Below are positions 23,821-33,229 of a stretch of 64,000 nucleotides of DNA, one piece after another (within the stretch, counting starts at the first letter, position 1; each line of letters opens with the position of its first letter). A model generated the notes under the pieces. That model searched no databases, had not been told where the DNA came from, and was given only the letters and a program-made list of their open reading frames with translations. Position numbers and translations under genes: made by a program. Source of the stretch: UBA7067 sp051880615 (GTDB lineage: Bacteria > Bacillota > Clostridia > Oscillospirales > Acutalibacteraceae); the NCBI GenBank assembly GCA_051880615.1, contig JBJEOH010000004.1:1-64000 (forward strand). The letters run 5' to 3'.

Positions 23821-25092
23821 TCAAATCTTTTCCAAAGCCTGCTTGAAATCAGCAAGCAGGTCGTCAATATCTTCTATTCCGACAGACAGCCTGATCATAT
23901 TCGGGCTTATTCCGCACTCTTCAAGCTGTTCGTCTGTCATTTGCCTGTGGGTTGTGCTTGCAGGATGCAACACACTTGTTCTTGCATCGGCAACATGAAC
24001 TACCATTGCCGCAAGCTTAAGCGATTCCATAAGCTTTTCGGCGGCTTTTCTTCCACCCTTTACGCCAAAAGAAACTACACCGCTGCTGCCGTTCGGCATA
24101 TACTTCTGAGCGAGGCTATAATACTCATTATTCTCAAGTCCGGGGTAATTTACCCACTCGATTTTATCGTTGTCATTCAGAAATTTCGCAAGGGTGAGTG
24201 CATTCTCACAGTGGCGCGGAACTCTAAGATGAAGTGTTTCAAGCCCGATATTGAGTAAAAATGCGTTCATCGGTGCAGCCTGCGCACCCATATCTCTCAT
24301 AAGGTGTACTCTTGCCTTAACGATATAAGCTGCATTGCCGAATGTTTCGGTATAAACAACACCGTGGTATGTTTCGTCCGGGGTCGTCAGCATTTCATAT
24401 CCGCCTTTTACCCAATCAAATTTACCGCTGTCAACAATTACTCCGCCGAGAGCGACAGCATGACCGTCCATATACTTTGTGGTTGAGTGAACAACTATAT
24501 CTGCGCCGAAGTCAAACGGACGGCAGTTAATAGGCGTTGGGAAGGTGTTATCGACAATAAGCGGTACGCTGTGCGCGTGTGCACAACGAGCGTACATCTC
24601 AATATCAGTAACAACAAGCGAAGGATTTGCAAGGCTTTCAGTGAACACTGCTCTTGTGTTGTCCTTAAACGCTGCCATAATCTCCTCCTCTGTAGCAGAG
24701 GGATTCATAAATGTGAATTCAATGCCCAAATCACGCAGGGTTTTGTTGAACAAATTGAAAGTGCCGCCATATATTGCACTGGCACATACAACATGGTCGC
24801 CTGCCTTGCAGATATTTGTTATAGACATCATTGAAGCCGCCTGACCCGATGATGTAAGCATTGCGCCGACACCGCCTTCAAGCGCTGCAATTTTCTTTTC
24901 AACAGCGTCAAGCGTTGGGTTGGCAAGTCTTGTATAAAAAAAGCCATCAGCCTCAAGGTCAAAAAGCTTTCCCATTGTTTCGGCACTGTTATACTTATAT
25001 GTTGTGCTTTGCACAATCGGTATTACACGCGGGTCGCCGTCATTCGGCTCATAGCAGCCCTGCACACATATTGTACTTATCTTTTTATCCAT
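23821..25092 (-). CDS. metY: O-acetylhomoserine sulfhydrylase (PLP-dependent)
   Basis: A 423-residue Cys/Met-metabolism PLP enzyme. It carries YTRLANPTLDAVEKKIAALE, the phosphate-binding SSGQAASMMS, DNTFPTPINC and the PLP-lysine motif VVHSTTKYMDGH near residue 205. Length and the NPT motif fit O-acetylhomoserine (thiol)-lyase, which makes homocysteine from O-acetylhomoserine and sulfide; cystathionine gamma-lyases are shorter (about 380-400). No SAM riboswitch or S-box fits in the 30-bp gap upstream; it seems to be read from the promoter at 25670-25698. Confidence 0.92.
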   Translation of the reverse strand: MDKKISTICVQGCYEPNDGDPRVIPIVQSTTYKYNSAETMGKLFDLEADGFFYTRLANPTLDAVEKKIAALEGGVGAMLTSSGQAASMMSITNICKAGDHVVCASAIYGGTFNLFNKTLRDLGIEFTFMNPSATEEEIMAAFKDNTRAVFTESLANPSLVVTDIEMYARCAHAHSVPLIVDNTFPTPINCRPFDFGADIVVHSTTKYMDGHAVALGGVIVDSGKFDWVKGGYEMLTTPDETYHGVVYTETFGNAAYIVKARVHLMRDMGAQAAPMNAFLLNIGLETLHLRVPRHCENALTLAKFLNDNDKIEWVNYPGLENNEYYSLAQKYMPNGSSGVVSFGVKGGRKAAEKLMESLKLAAMVVHVADARTSVLHPASTTHRQMTDEQLEECGISPNMIRLSVGIEDIDDLLADFKQALEKI

Positions 25093-25122
25093 TATTTTAT
25101 CCTCATTTCATCTTTATTGTTT

Positions 25123-25632
25123 TTATGAAAAAAGACTCTTTATTGCTCCTGTAATAAAGTCAACGCCGCCTACAACAAGCGCAACAAGAAGAATAAACAG
25201 AACAACGGAAACTATTCTTACAGCTATACGCTTACCGGATGACATCTCCTCAAATTCTTCCGATTTCTCAGGATTTTCAGCTTCGGATTCCGTCTCTTCA
25301 TCCTCAACAAATTCGTCGGGATTAGCAGCATTTATTCCAATCAGAAGCTCCATTGCCTTGTTATAATACGAATACGGCACTTCTATTCTGTATTTTGCAC
25401 TGTCAAGACCTGTGACCGCCTTAGCCGAGGCTTCTTTTTTTTCGGCTCTTGTTGCATACGGAATATCCGCATCCTCCAAAGCAGCAGTAATTCTGTCCTT
25501 TTCAATACCGAATGCACTTACTGTTGTAACCGGGCTTGAATTGCTTATATTTTTTGTCAGAACTTCCTTACAGCACGGGCAAGCTCTCTTATCATCATAC
25601 AGTCTATGACAGCGATTGCAGTAATATTTCAC
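25123..25632 (-). CDS. Zinc-ribbon membrane protein of unknown function
   Basis: A 169-residue protein. An N-terminal zinc ribbon (YYCNRCHRLYDDKRACPCCK, residues 3-22) is followed by a soluble domain with a DUF2007-like region (IEKDRITAALEDADIPY to MELLIGI), an acidic stretch and one C-terminal membrane helix at about 136-160. Such proteins may present a zinc ribbon to the cytoplasm while tail-anchored. ATG 25632 has GAGGTCACC upstream. It is the first gene behind a strong promoter and precedes metY by 30 bp. Confidence 0.7.
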   Translation of the reverse strand: MKYYCNRCHRLYDDKRACPCCKEVLTKNISNSSPVTTVSAFGIEKDRITAALEDADIPYATRAEKKEASAKAVTGLDSAKYRIEVPYSYYNKAMELLIGINAANPDEFVEDEETESEAENPEKSEEFEEMSSGKRIAVRIVSVVLFILLVALVVGGVDFITGAIKSLFS

Positions 25633-25669
25633 TTGGTGACCTCCTCATTTTCAGCATAATACAAACATA

Positions 25670-25698
25670 ATTATATCAGCATACATAACGCATTGCAA
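25670..25698 (-). promoter_or_regulatory. Sigma-A promoter upstream of the zinc-ribbon/metY genes
   Basis: On the minus strand TTGCAA (25698-25693), 17-bp spacer, TATAAT (25675-25670), with TG at the extended -10 position. It starts 3 bp past the stop of the preceding gene and 38 bp before the next start codon. It can supply metY and the oxidoreductase operon independently of the housekeeping cluster. Confidence 0.75.
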
Positions 25699-25700
25699 AT

Positions 25701-26405
25701 TTATGGATTATTTTTTAATTTTTTTATCTGCACTAAAATTATGTTTTCAACGCATTTTTTCATTTTTTCCCCTCTGTACAGCATAACTGCGGCAAAGCCT
25801 ATAATAAGCAAGCTGCAAACAGAAAGCAAAATCAGCAGCGCCAAATTCATAAATATAATTGAAGAAAATATACCGTATGCACACAGCGCAAGCAGCACGA
25901 CACAGGGAACTAAAACCTGAAAAAGATAGTGAATAAAGCCAAGCCTAACTCCGCCGAGATTCGGAAGGTAGCCAATTTCCTCGGAGAGAATAACTCCGTT
26001 TGTGTTTACAAAAAGCTGCGGCAAGGTGTATCTTCCTTTTTGCTTATCAAAAACACTTTGGCTGAACTCAAAGCTCATTTCACCTGTTTGCGGCGACGAC
26101 GGCTTGAATGTTATTTTTTTCTTTATTCTTATAGGGTCAATATTTTCATACCAAGCCCCCCTGTCAAACACAAGGAAGAAAAGAATCGCCGTAATTATTT
26201 CTTTAATGACAAACATAACGCGGTTTACAGGGCGCATTGTAAGATTCTTTGGTACAAACTCAATATTTGCATGACAGTTAATCTGATCTCCGCAGTCAAA
26301 GGACGCTGACCTTGAAAAGCTGTCAATCGGTCTTTTTTTACCCTCGCACTCAATCATAAAGGTGTCTGTCTTATTTATATTTTCAGATGTAACGCGTAAA
26401 AACAT
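25701..26405 (-). CDS. Hypothetical membrane protein
   Basis: A 234-residue protein not recognised as a known family. It has an N-terminal soluble beta-rich domain with a possible weak membrane segment at about 65-80 (VMFVIKEIITAILFFLVF). Two clear membrane helices lie at about 164-184 and 188-212, with a short basic tail. The first 55 residues (MFLRVTSENINKTDTFMIEC) have no signal peptide. ATG 26405 follows GAGGTG. It lies 32 bp after thiN and is probably in the same transcript. Function unknown. Confidence 0.6.
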   Translation of the reverse strand: MFLRVTSENINKTDTFMIECEGKKRPIDSFSRSASFDCGDQINCHANIEFVPKNLTMRPVNRVMFVIKEIITAILFFLVFDRGAWYENIDPIRIKKKITFKPSSPQTGEMSFEFSQSVFDKQKGRYTLPQLFVNTNGVILSEEIGYLPNLGGVRLGFIHYLFQVLVPCVVLLALCAYGIFSSIIFMNLALLILLSVCSLLIIGFAAVMLYRGEKMKKCVENIILVQIKKLKNNP

Positions 26406-26437
26406 AGCTTCACCTCTTTAATCAGCAGTTAAAAATA

Positions 26438-27061
26438 TTACAGGTCGGTTATGCAGATAATTGCCGTTCCTCCGCTGACGCTGACCGTAGCTTTATCCGA
26501 TGTTATCACATTACTCACTCCGAGTGGGAATTCAGCAGTTAGCGTGTAGCTTGACAGCGGATAATAAAACCCGGACAGCGTCACTAAGCAGCTTTTGCAG
26601 GCAAACGGAAAAATAGAAAAGGTCTTATCCTTTTGATTCTTTATAGTCATCTGCTCGTTTTCAAGAAGAAAAATTGCTGTCTTTTCACTCAATATTTCAC
26701 CACGGCATCCGTGATGCTTTAAATAAAGCAGAATCGAATAGTTAGCAAGTGTATGATCCTCCCTGCCGCCCGTTGCAGCAAGAAAAACAAATTCAGTATA
26801 GCCTCTCCTGAACCCCTCACGCACGGCATACATTGTATCGGTATCGTCCTTGTGTGTCGGCAGAATAACTGTTTCAACATCGGTATTCGGAACTGTGGAG
26901 GAGTCAAAGTCGCCGACAATCAAATCAGGAACAATACCGCTGTTTTCAGCATACACATATCCTCCGTCGGCACAGATAACAAAATCATCGTCCGAAATCT
27001 GATTCTTAAAAAAGCTTATATCAGCAAACGGAGCTGCCGAGATTATAATACACCTCTTCAT
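26438..27061 (-). CDS. thiN: Thiamine pyrophosphokinase
   Basis: A 207-residue ThiN that makes thiamine diphosphate from thiamine and ATP. It has the conserved DDFVICADGGYVYAE, DLIVGDFDSS and HKDDTDTMYAVREGF motifs (residues about 24-95) and GGREDHTLANYSILLYL. The start at 27061 is chosen over one 12 nt upstream because AAGGAATGGGAA is then at proper distance; it overlaps the rsgA stop as ATGA. In many Firmicutes rpe lies between rsgA and thiN; here the two are fused by overlap. The product also serves the TPP-dependent oxidoreductase in this window. Confidence 0.93.
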   Translation of the reverse strand: MKRCIIISAAPFADISFFKNQISDDDFVICADGGYVYAENSGIVPDLIVGDFDSSTVPNTDVETVILPTHKDDTDTMYAVREGFRRGYTEFVFLAATGGREDHTLANYSILLYLKHHGCRGEILSEKTAIFLLENEQMTIKNQKDKTFSIFPFACKSCLVTLSGFYYPLSSYTLTAEFPLGVSNVITSDKATVSVSGGTAIICITDL

Positions 27062-27942
27062 TTCATTTCCCATTCCTTGAGGTCCTTCACCTCATTATAC
27101 ATAGCCACATAGCTTTGATGGCGTGACTTATCAATTTTACCCTTTTTCAGCGCCTCCAGCACCGCACAGCCAATCTCCTTTGTGTGCGAGCAGGAGGTAA
27201 AGCGGCAATCGTTCAGATACGGCTCAAACTCAGGAAAGCAGTGCGGAAGCTCGTCCTTCTTAATTATTTCATATCTTTGCAAATCAACTGTCGAAAAGCC
27301 GGGTGTATCTGCAACATAGCCGCAGTCGGTTTTATAAAGCTCAACAGTTCTTGTCGTGTGCCGTCCCCTGCCGAGCTTTTTGCTTACATCGCCTGTTTCT
27401 ACTGCTAAGCCCGGAAGCATTGAATTCAAAAGTGTAGACTTGCCGACGCCTGAATTACCCGTAAAGGCTGTGATACCGTTAACGAGTATACGCGACTTAA
27501 GCTCATCGGCATTATATTCCCTTGATGAAAAGCAAAGCGTATTTATACCTGAATGTGAGTAGATATTGTAAAGCTCATCGGGAGATTTTAAATCCGTTTT
27601 GCTTATCACCAGCATAGGCTCAATATTCTTTTTTACAGCCGTTGCAATCATTTTATCAATAATGAGCGTATTCGGCAGCGGCGAAGTAATTGATGTGACT
27701 ATCACAAGCCTGTCAATATTAGCGACAGCCGGACGAATAAGGCTGTTTTTCCTCGGCATTACCCTTTCGATAACGCAGTAACCGTCGTCAGGAATGCCTA
27801 TTTCAACATAATCGCCTACGCACGGAGAGCTGCCCTTGATTCTGAACGCACCTCTCGCCTTACATTCATATACCTTTTCGGCGGCTTCCACATAATAGAA
27901 GCCGCCGACTAATTTTGTTATAATACCTTTTTCAGTTATCAC
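27058..27942 (-). CDS. rsgA: Ribosome small-subunit GTPase RsgA
   Basis: A 294-residue circularly permuted GTPase that acts late in 30S assembly. The order is an N-terminal OB fold (1-70), then G4 (ISKTDLK), G1 (TGNSGVGKSTLLN, about 164-176), G2/G3 (DTPGFSTVDL), and a C-terminal zinc-binding region with CRFTSCSHTKEIGCAV. GTG at 27942 is preferred, since GGGTGAT lies 3 nt upstream and the protein then begins as other RsgA do; a TTG four codons earlier is the alternative. It follows prkC by 33 bp. Confidence 0.94.
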   Translation of the reverse strand: MITEKGIITKLVGGFYYVEAAEKVYECKARGAFRIKGSSPCVGDYVEIGIPDDGYCVIERVMPRKNSLIRPAVANIDRLVIVTSITSPLPNTLIIDKMIATAVKKNIEPMLVISKTDLKSPDELYNIYSHSGINTLCFSSREYNADELKSRILVNGITAFTGNSGVGKSTLLNSMLPGLAVETGDVSKKLGRGRHTTRTVELYKTDCGYVADTPGFSTVDLQRYEIIKKDELPHCFPEFEPYLNDCRFTSCSHTKEIGCAVLEALKKGKIDKSRHQSYVAMYNEVKDLKEWEMK

Positions 27943-27975
27943 AAAATCACCCAAGATTTATTTTTCTCTGAAGCA

Positions 27976-30039
27976 TTACCACGGATAAGAATAATCATCC
28001 TCCGGATCTGTCCAGTAAGTATCCTCAGATGTTTCCGACTCGGTTTCAGTTTCAGTCTCAGCCTCGGTCGGTAATGTTGAATCCTGAACAAAATCATACT
28101 TTGCGGAATTTACAATTTCACCCTTAGTAAAGTCAATCTGATACTCACGGTAGAGGTTCTCATTCAGCGATACCTGAACATATATTGTTCCCTCTGCTGT
28201 AAGTTTAACCTTGTAGGTGCTGTTGTATTTTGGAATAACATTCTGTGAATACTCCTCATTTACAACCCCGTCAACCGTTACTCTTACAAACACCTCTCTG
28301 TCAACATCTGCCGGAAGGTCAATATTGAGTGTGCAGGTTCTTGTCTTGTCAAGACCCTTTGCAACAATAAGCTTAACCTTTTCGCCGATCTTATATTCAA
28401 CATCATAACCCGGGCTTTGCGCCATAACGGTATCCTTTTCTTTGTCAACCTTTTCGTTATATTCATAATCAACCTCAAAGCCGAGTGCTTCGAGAGCATA
28501 TTTAGCCTCATAAAGAGACTGACCGACAACATTCGGAAGCTTCACTGTATCGGCTGTGCGCTCACGGCTGACAAAAATCTTAACAGGCGAATCGACCTCA
28601 ACCTCAGAGCCTGCCTTAGGCGATGTGTCAAGAACCATATCAACTGCCGTGTTTTCATCCTCAACATAAACGACCTGAGCCTTAAGGTTTTTATCACTCA
28701 TTTTTGTGAGAGCATTATCGGCTGAATATCCGTTGACATAAGGAACAGAAACAACCGTGCTGGTGCTGTTGACTGTGAGAGTAATTGTTGAGCCCTCTTT
28801 AATCTGCTTTGAGCCTGCTTCGGGTGATTGCTTTAATATAGTACCGATAGCCTGATTAGGATCAAAGGAATTCACTGTGTCAAATTTGAAGTCATACTTG
28901 CCGCTGTTGATAACATCATCAGAGTTCATACCGATAAAGTTTGGTATATCAACAGATATGGTGTTCTGACTTTGGCACGCCCGAAAAGCACCCAAAATAC
29001 AGCACACAATCGCAACAAGCACAAAAGCAGATATTATACCTGTAATAACTGAGCCTGCAGGCGATTTTGCCTTTTCAGCGTCATCGGCGTATTTGCCGTA
29101 TTCGTCCTTATATGCGTCAGCGGCTACCGAACCTCCGTTATCATCAAACACCTTAGTATCTTCATCACCGTGGTTCGGTGCCATATACTTATATTCAAAT
29201 ACTATTGACGGATTCTGCTTAAAAAGGTCAATATCATCAAGCATTTCACGCGCATTCTGATAGCGCAGCGAAGGATCCTTCTGCATTGCCTTGAGTGTTA
29301 TTTCGGCAAGTCCTTCGGGAACCTCAGGATTTACCTCCTTAATCGGCTTAGGCACCTCTTGAAGCTGCATTATAGCAACTGATACGGCATTGTCTGCCTC
29401 AAACGGAAGTTTGCCTGCGAGCATTTCATAAAGCATAACTCCGACAGAGTAAATATCGGTTTTACCGTCTGTAAGCTCGCCCTTTGCCTGCTCGGGAGCA
29501 ATGTAGTGAACTGAGCCAATCGCCTTATCGGTCATTGTTCTCGTTTCAACACTGCTGAAACGGGCTATGCCGAAATCAGTAACTTTAATTGTACCGTCCT
29601 GCAAAAGCATAATGTTCTGCGGCTTTATGTCGCGGTGAACAATGCCCTTGCTGTGAGCATGCTCAAGAGCCTGTAAAATCTGAGTTGTAAATAGTACAGC
29701 CTCTTTCCAGCTTATATTATTGTCCTGTAATTCAATATATTCCTTAAGGGTAATGCCGTCGATATATTCCATAACGATATACTGGATTACATCGCCGAAG
29801 CTGACATCGTAAACCTTGACAATATTCGGATGATTCAAAACGGCTATAGCCTTTGATTCATTTTTAAATCTGCGAATAAATTCATCGTTTGCCGAGAATT
29901 CATCCTTTAAAATCTTTATCGCAACAGTTCTGTCATCGAGCGTATCATAAGCACGGTAAACCATAGCCATACCGCCTGCTCCGATAAGCTCGTGTATTTC
30001 ATATCTTCCGTCAAGCTTTTTGCCTGAATACTTATCCAT
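27976..30039 (-). CDS. prkC: Ser/Thr protein kinase PrkC with PASTA domains
   Basis: A 687-residue membrane kinase. The kinase domain is at 8-275 with all motifs intact: GAGGMAMVYRA loop, VAIKILK, HRDIKPQN catalytic loop, DFGIARFSS activation segment and APEQAKGE. A juxtamembrane linker precedes a membrane helix at about 336-357. Outside lie three PASTA domains (about 365-432, 433-500 and 503-572) and a C-terminal domain with an acidic Glu/Thr tail. PrkC responds to peptidoglycan fragments and controls germination, wall metabolism and growth state in Firmicutes. It follows prpC by 3 bp, the usual kinase-phosphatase pairing. Confidence 0.97.
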   Translation of the reverse strand: MDKYSGKKLDGRYEIHELIGAGGMAMVYRAYDTLDDRTVAIKILKDEFSANDEFIRRFKNESKAIAVLNHPNIVKVYDVSFGDVIQYIVMEYIDGITLKEYIELQDNNISWKEAVLFTTQILQALEHAHSKGIVHRDIKPQNIMLLQDGTIKVTDFGIARFSSVETRTMTDKAIGSVHYIAPEQAKGELTDGKTDIYSVGVMLYEMLAGKLPFEADNAVSVAIMQLQEVPKPIKEVNPEVPEGLAEITLKAMQKDPSLRYQNAREMLDDIDLFKQNPSIVFEYKYMAPNHGDEDTKVFDDNGGSVAADAYKDEYGKYADDAEKAKSPAGSVITGIISAFVLVAIVCCILGAFRACQSQNTISVDIPNFIGMNSDDVINSGKYDFKFDTVNSFDPNQAIGTILKQSPEAGSKQIKEGSTITLTVNSTSTVVSVPYVNGYSADNALTKMSDKNLKAQVVYVEDENTAVDMVLDTSPKAGSEVEVDSPVKIFVSRERTADTVKLPNVVGQSLYEAKYALEALGFEVDYEYNEKVDKEKDTVMAQSPGYDVEYKIGEKVKLIVAKGLDKTRTCTLNIDLPADVDREVFVRVTVDGVVNEEYSQNVIPKYNSTYKVKLTAEGTIYVQVSLNENLYREYQIDFTKGEIVNSAKYDFVQDSTLPTEAETETETESETSEDTYWTDPEDDYSYPW

Positions 30040-30042
30040 ATT

Positions 30043-30792
30043 TTAATCCACTCCCACTTCTGACGAATTTGTTATTACCGCAACGGTTATATTATCGCTG
30101 CCACCCAAATCCTTGGCGGAATCTACAAGCGCCTGTGTGTATTCCTCGCCGCGGTTTATCCTTGCCATTCTGACAAATTCAGCGGGCTTTATGTAATTTG
30201 AAAGCCCGTCAGTGCAGATAACAACATAGTCATTGTCTTTAAATTCACTTTCAATATAGTCAAGATGGATTTCAGGAACAATGCCGAGAGCTCGTGTAAT
30301 AATGTTTTTATTCGGGTGAGACATCGCCTGTTCGGATGTAATTTCACCCTTATTAACCATTTCCTGCACAACGGAATGGTCTATTGTAAGCTGCTTAATA
30401 CGCCTGCCTCGAATACTGTAAACACGGCTGTCACCTGCGTGAACGATATGAAGCTTGTTCCCCTTAACCAATACAAGCTCAACCGTTGTACCCATACCCC
30501 GAAGCTCGGGATCGTTCTTTTGTATTTTATACAGCTTGTTGTTTGCTTTCTGGACAATTTCGGTGAGCAAATCAACGATTTCATCATCGCTTAAGCTGTC
30601 CCTGTATCCTCTTTTAAGTCTGCGTGATATTTCTTTAACCGCAACAGAGCTTGCGACATTGCCGCCGTTTGCGCCGCCCATACCGTCACATACAACAGCC
30701 CAGGCAGCATCTCCCGAAAACACTCCGCCCGTGCAGGCATCCTGATTTGTAGACCTCACAAGGCCTATATCACTTTTTAAAAATACTTCCAA
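30043..30792 (-). CDS. prpC: PP2C-type Ser/Thr phosphatase PrpC
   Basis: A 249-residue PPM-family phosphatase that reverses PrkC phosphorylation. Metal-binding motifs are all present: DIGLVRSTNQDA (8-19), VCDGMGGANGG (34-44), HAGDSRVYSIRGRRIKQLT (about 117-135) and CTDGLSNYI plus GSDNITVAVI near the end. TTG start at 30792 is supported by GGGAGGT 6 nt upstream. It sits between rlmN (35 bp gap) and prkC. Confidence 0.96.
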   Translation of the reverse strand: MEVFLKSDIGLVRSTNQDACTGGVFSGDAAWAVVCDGMGGANGGNVASSVAVKEISRRLKRGYRDSLSDDEIVDLLTEIVQKANNKLYKIQKNDPELRGMGTTVELVLVKGNKLHIVHAGDSRVYSIRGRRIKQLTIDHSVVQEMVNKGEITSEQAMSHPNKNIITRALGIVPEIHLDYIESEFKDNDYVVICTDGLSNYIKPAEFVRMARINRGEEYTQALVDSAKDLGGSDNITVAVITNSSEVGVD

Positions 30793-30826
30793 GCTGTTAC
30801 CTCCCTTTGGTTAAACAGTATCTATT

Positions 30827-31861
30827 CTAATTCTTAGTTTCCTTTATTTTGCCCCTGAGCTGACCGCAGGAGGCGTTAATATCCGAGCCGAGAGTCCGTC
30901 GGATTGTCGCCGGTATCCCATGGCTGTTAAGATAGGTACAAAAAGCGTTAAGGCTTTTTCTGCCGCTCTTTTTGTAGCCGGTTTTCTCTACCTCGTTGAC
31001 GGGAATAAGATTAACATGGCAGAGCATTCCCTTTAGCCTTGAGCAAAGCTCGGCGGCACATTCGATTGAATCGTTTACGCCGTCAATCATTGCGTATTCA
31101 AAAGTAACTCTTCTGCCTGTTTTTTCAACATATTCTCTGCAAGAGCGCAAAAGCTCGTCAATCGGGAAGCGTTTGTTTACCGGCATAGTTTTATTTCTTA
31201 TTTCATCATTCGGAGCATGAAGCGAAATTGAAAGAGTAAGCTGAAGCTTCATATCTGCAAGCCGCCTTATTTTATCGGCAAGACCGCAGCTCGACAGAGA
31301 AATGTGCCTCATTCCTATATTCATTCCGTCATCGGATGAAACAAGGTGAAGAAATTTAATCACATTGTCAAAATTATCAAGCGGCTCTCCCATACCCATT
31401 AAAACGACATTTGAGATACGCACACCCTGATCCTTTTCAATCGTTTGCAGCTGAGAAAGCATTTCGCCTGCAGTAAGGTTTCTGCGAAAACCGCCCTGAC
31501 CTGTTGCACAAAAGGTACAGCCCATTTTACAGCCTGCCTGCGTTGAAATGCACGCCGAATAACCGTGATGATAGCTCATAAGCACAGCCTCGACATATTC
31601 CCCATCATATAATGAAAAAAGATACTTTACTGTACTATCATAACAAGAAATCAACTTTTTTTCAATAGCTGAATAGGATATATAGTAATTTTCTTTGAGT
31701 TTTTCTCTAAGATTTTTGGATACATTAAGCATTTCATCGTAAGATTGCACATATTTTTTATGCAACCAAAGAAAAATTTGTTTAGCTCTGTATTTTTGTT
31801 CACCGATATTGACAAGAGCCTGTTCAAGCTCTTGTATGCTGAGTGATTTAATATCCTGCAA
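30827..31861 (-). CDS. rlmN: 23S rRNA / tRNA adenine-C2 methyltransferase RlmN
   Basis: A 344-residue radical-SAM enzyme that methylates C2 of A2503 in 23S rRNA and A37 in tRNA. The cluster motif CKMGCTFCATGQGG (about residues 107-120) binds the [4Fe-4S]. VLMGMGEPLDNFDNV and the late Cys in SDINASCGQLRG (the methyl-carrying Cys) are present. Two starts are possible: GTG at 31870 inside the rsmB stop region, and TTG at 31861. The latter has AAGGTG at 8 nt and gives a canonical MQDIKSL start, so it is preferred. Confidence 0.95.
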   Translation of the reverse strand: MQDIKSLSIQELEQALVNIGEQKYRAKQIFLWLHKKYVQSYDEMLNVSKNLREKLKENYYISYSAIEKKLISCYDSTVKYLFSLYDGEYVEAVLMSYHHGYSACISTQAGCKMGCTFCATGQGGFRRNLTAGEMLSQLQTIEKDQGVRISNVVLMGMGEPLDNFDNVIKFLHLVSSDDGMNIGMRHISLSSCGLADKIRRLADMKLQLTLSISLHAPNDEIRNKTMPVNKRFPIDELLRSCREYVEKTGRRVTFEYAMIDGVNDSIECAAELCSRLKGMLCHVNLIPVNEVEKTGYKKSGRKSLNAFCTYLNSHGIPATIRRTLGSDINASCGQLRGKIKETKN

Positions 31862-31862
31862 A

Positions 31863-33197
31863 TTATTCACACCTTACAAATGCGCTGACAAAAAAGCCGT
31901 CGGTGTTATGCACGCTTGGCAAAAGCGTCAGGCAGTTATCTTTTTCAGGTATTGCCCTTTTTATATAGTCAGGCAGTTTAAGGGCAAGCGGCTTAAAGTT
32001 TTTATTCTCTGAAAGAAACTTATCCGCTATATCGTTGTTTTCCGCCTTATTGAGAGTACAGGTCGAATATAATAATACTCCGTCTTTTTTAACAAGCTGT
32101 GAAGATTTTATGAGTATTTTGTATTGAAGCTTTGGTAAATCAGAAAATTCGTCTGTATTTTTATATCTTATCTCAGGCTTGCGGCGGATAACGCCAAGAC
32201 CCGAGCAGGGAACATCGCAGATAACCTTGTCTGCCAAAGCTGTTTTGCCGTCTGACAGAGCGTCACGAACTGAGGCACTGATAATATCAATTCCGAGCCT
32301 GTTTGCTGTTTTTGAGATAAGCTCAATTTTATGAGGGTGCAGGTCGTGGGAATAAATTACACCCTTATTTTGCATCACTAAGGCGGATTTAAAGCTTTTT
32401 CCTCCCGGAGCCGAGCAGACATCAATAAGCGTTTCTCCGCTTTGCGGATTCAAAAGCTCTATTGCAAGCTGTGAGGCCTCGTCCTGAATATAAAAGAGTC
32501 CCTGCCTGAATGTGTCAAGCTCCTCTATTGAGCCTGTATCAAACAGCCCGACAGAATTTTGTGCAAGCACCGAGCGTTCAGCCTTCACACCCTGCTGTGA
32601 AAGCTTTTCAACAAGCTCATCAGCCGTAGTTTTAAGTGTATTTACCGCCGCTGTGACAGGAGGTCTGCCGAAAAGCGATTTCAATAACTCCTCGGTGTAT
32701 TGCTCACCGTAGGATTTATCGAGAATTTTGATTATCTCAATCGGGCAGGAATAAGTAAACGAAAGGCTTTCCTCACGGCTTTTATTTATGTCGGGAGCTT
32801 TATATGCCTTATCTGCACGCAAAAACGAACGCAGAACACCGTTGATAAAACCCGAAGATTTTGTAAGCCTAAGCGACTTGCAAAGCTTAACTGCCTCGTT
32901 CACAGCCGCACTGTCGGGGATTTTATCGAGATATAAAATCTGATAGAGCGCCTGTTCAAGCAAAACAAGCACCTTGTCCTCAATTTTTCTCAGCGGTATT
33001 GTCGAATACTGCCTTATTATCTTATCAAGCGTAAGCTTACGCTCAAGCACGCCGTAAAATATGGCAGACGCAAGAGCAGCGTCACGGCGGTCAAGCTGTG
33101 ACGCTTTTATTGCTCGGTTGATTTCTATATTTGAATATGCATTGTTATAAAGCACATTGTAAAGTGCTTTATAAGATGTTTTTCTGCTGCTCGCCAT
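31863..33197 (-). CDS. rsmB: 16S rRNA cytosine-C5 methyltransferase RsmB
   Basis: A 444-residue enzyme. The N-terminal NusB-like RNA-binding domain runs from about 5 to 135 (RKTSYKALYNVLYNNAYSNI at its start). The Rossmann methyltransferase has the SAM motif DVCSAPGGKSFKSA (about 262-275). Catalytic motifs are CDVPCSGLGVIRRKPEIRYK (PC motif with the release Cys) and LLYSTCTLNKAENN (TC motif with the nucleophile). It makes m5C967 in 16S rRNA. It overlaps the rlmN region and follows the zinc peptidase by 32 bp. Confidence 0.95.
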   Translation of the reverse strand: MASSRKTSYKALYNVLYNNAYSNIEINRAIKASQLDRRDAALASAIFYGVLERKLTLDKIIRQYSTIPLRKIEDKVLVLLEQALYQILYLDKIPDSAAVNEAVKLCKSLRLTKSSGFINGVLRSFLRADKAYKAPDINKSREESLSFTYSCPIEIIKILDKSYGEQYTEELLKSLFGRPPVTAAVNTLKTTADELVEKLSQQGVKAERSVLAQNSVGLFDTGSIEELDTFRQGLFYIQDEASQLAIELLNPQSGETLIDVCSAPGGKSFKSALVMQNKGVIYSHDLHPHKIELISKTANRLGIDIISASVRDALSDGKTALADKVICDVPCSGLGVIRRKPEIRYKNTDEFSDLPKLQYKILIKSSQLVKKDGVLLYSTCTLNKAENNDIADKFLSENKNFKPLALKLPDYIKRAIPEKDNCLTLLPSVHNTDGFFVSAFVRCE

Positions 33198-33229
33198 TTA
33201 GCCGCAGCTCCTTTACTGTTTTTTATATT

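Noticed and set aside
25093..25122. SAM riboswitch before metY
   Set aside because: Only 30 bases separate metY from the upstream gene, too short for any SAM aptamer.
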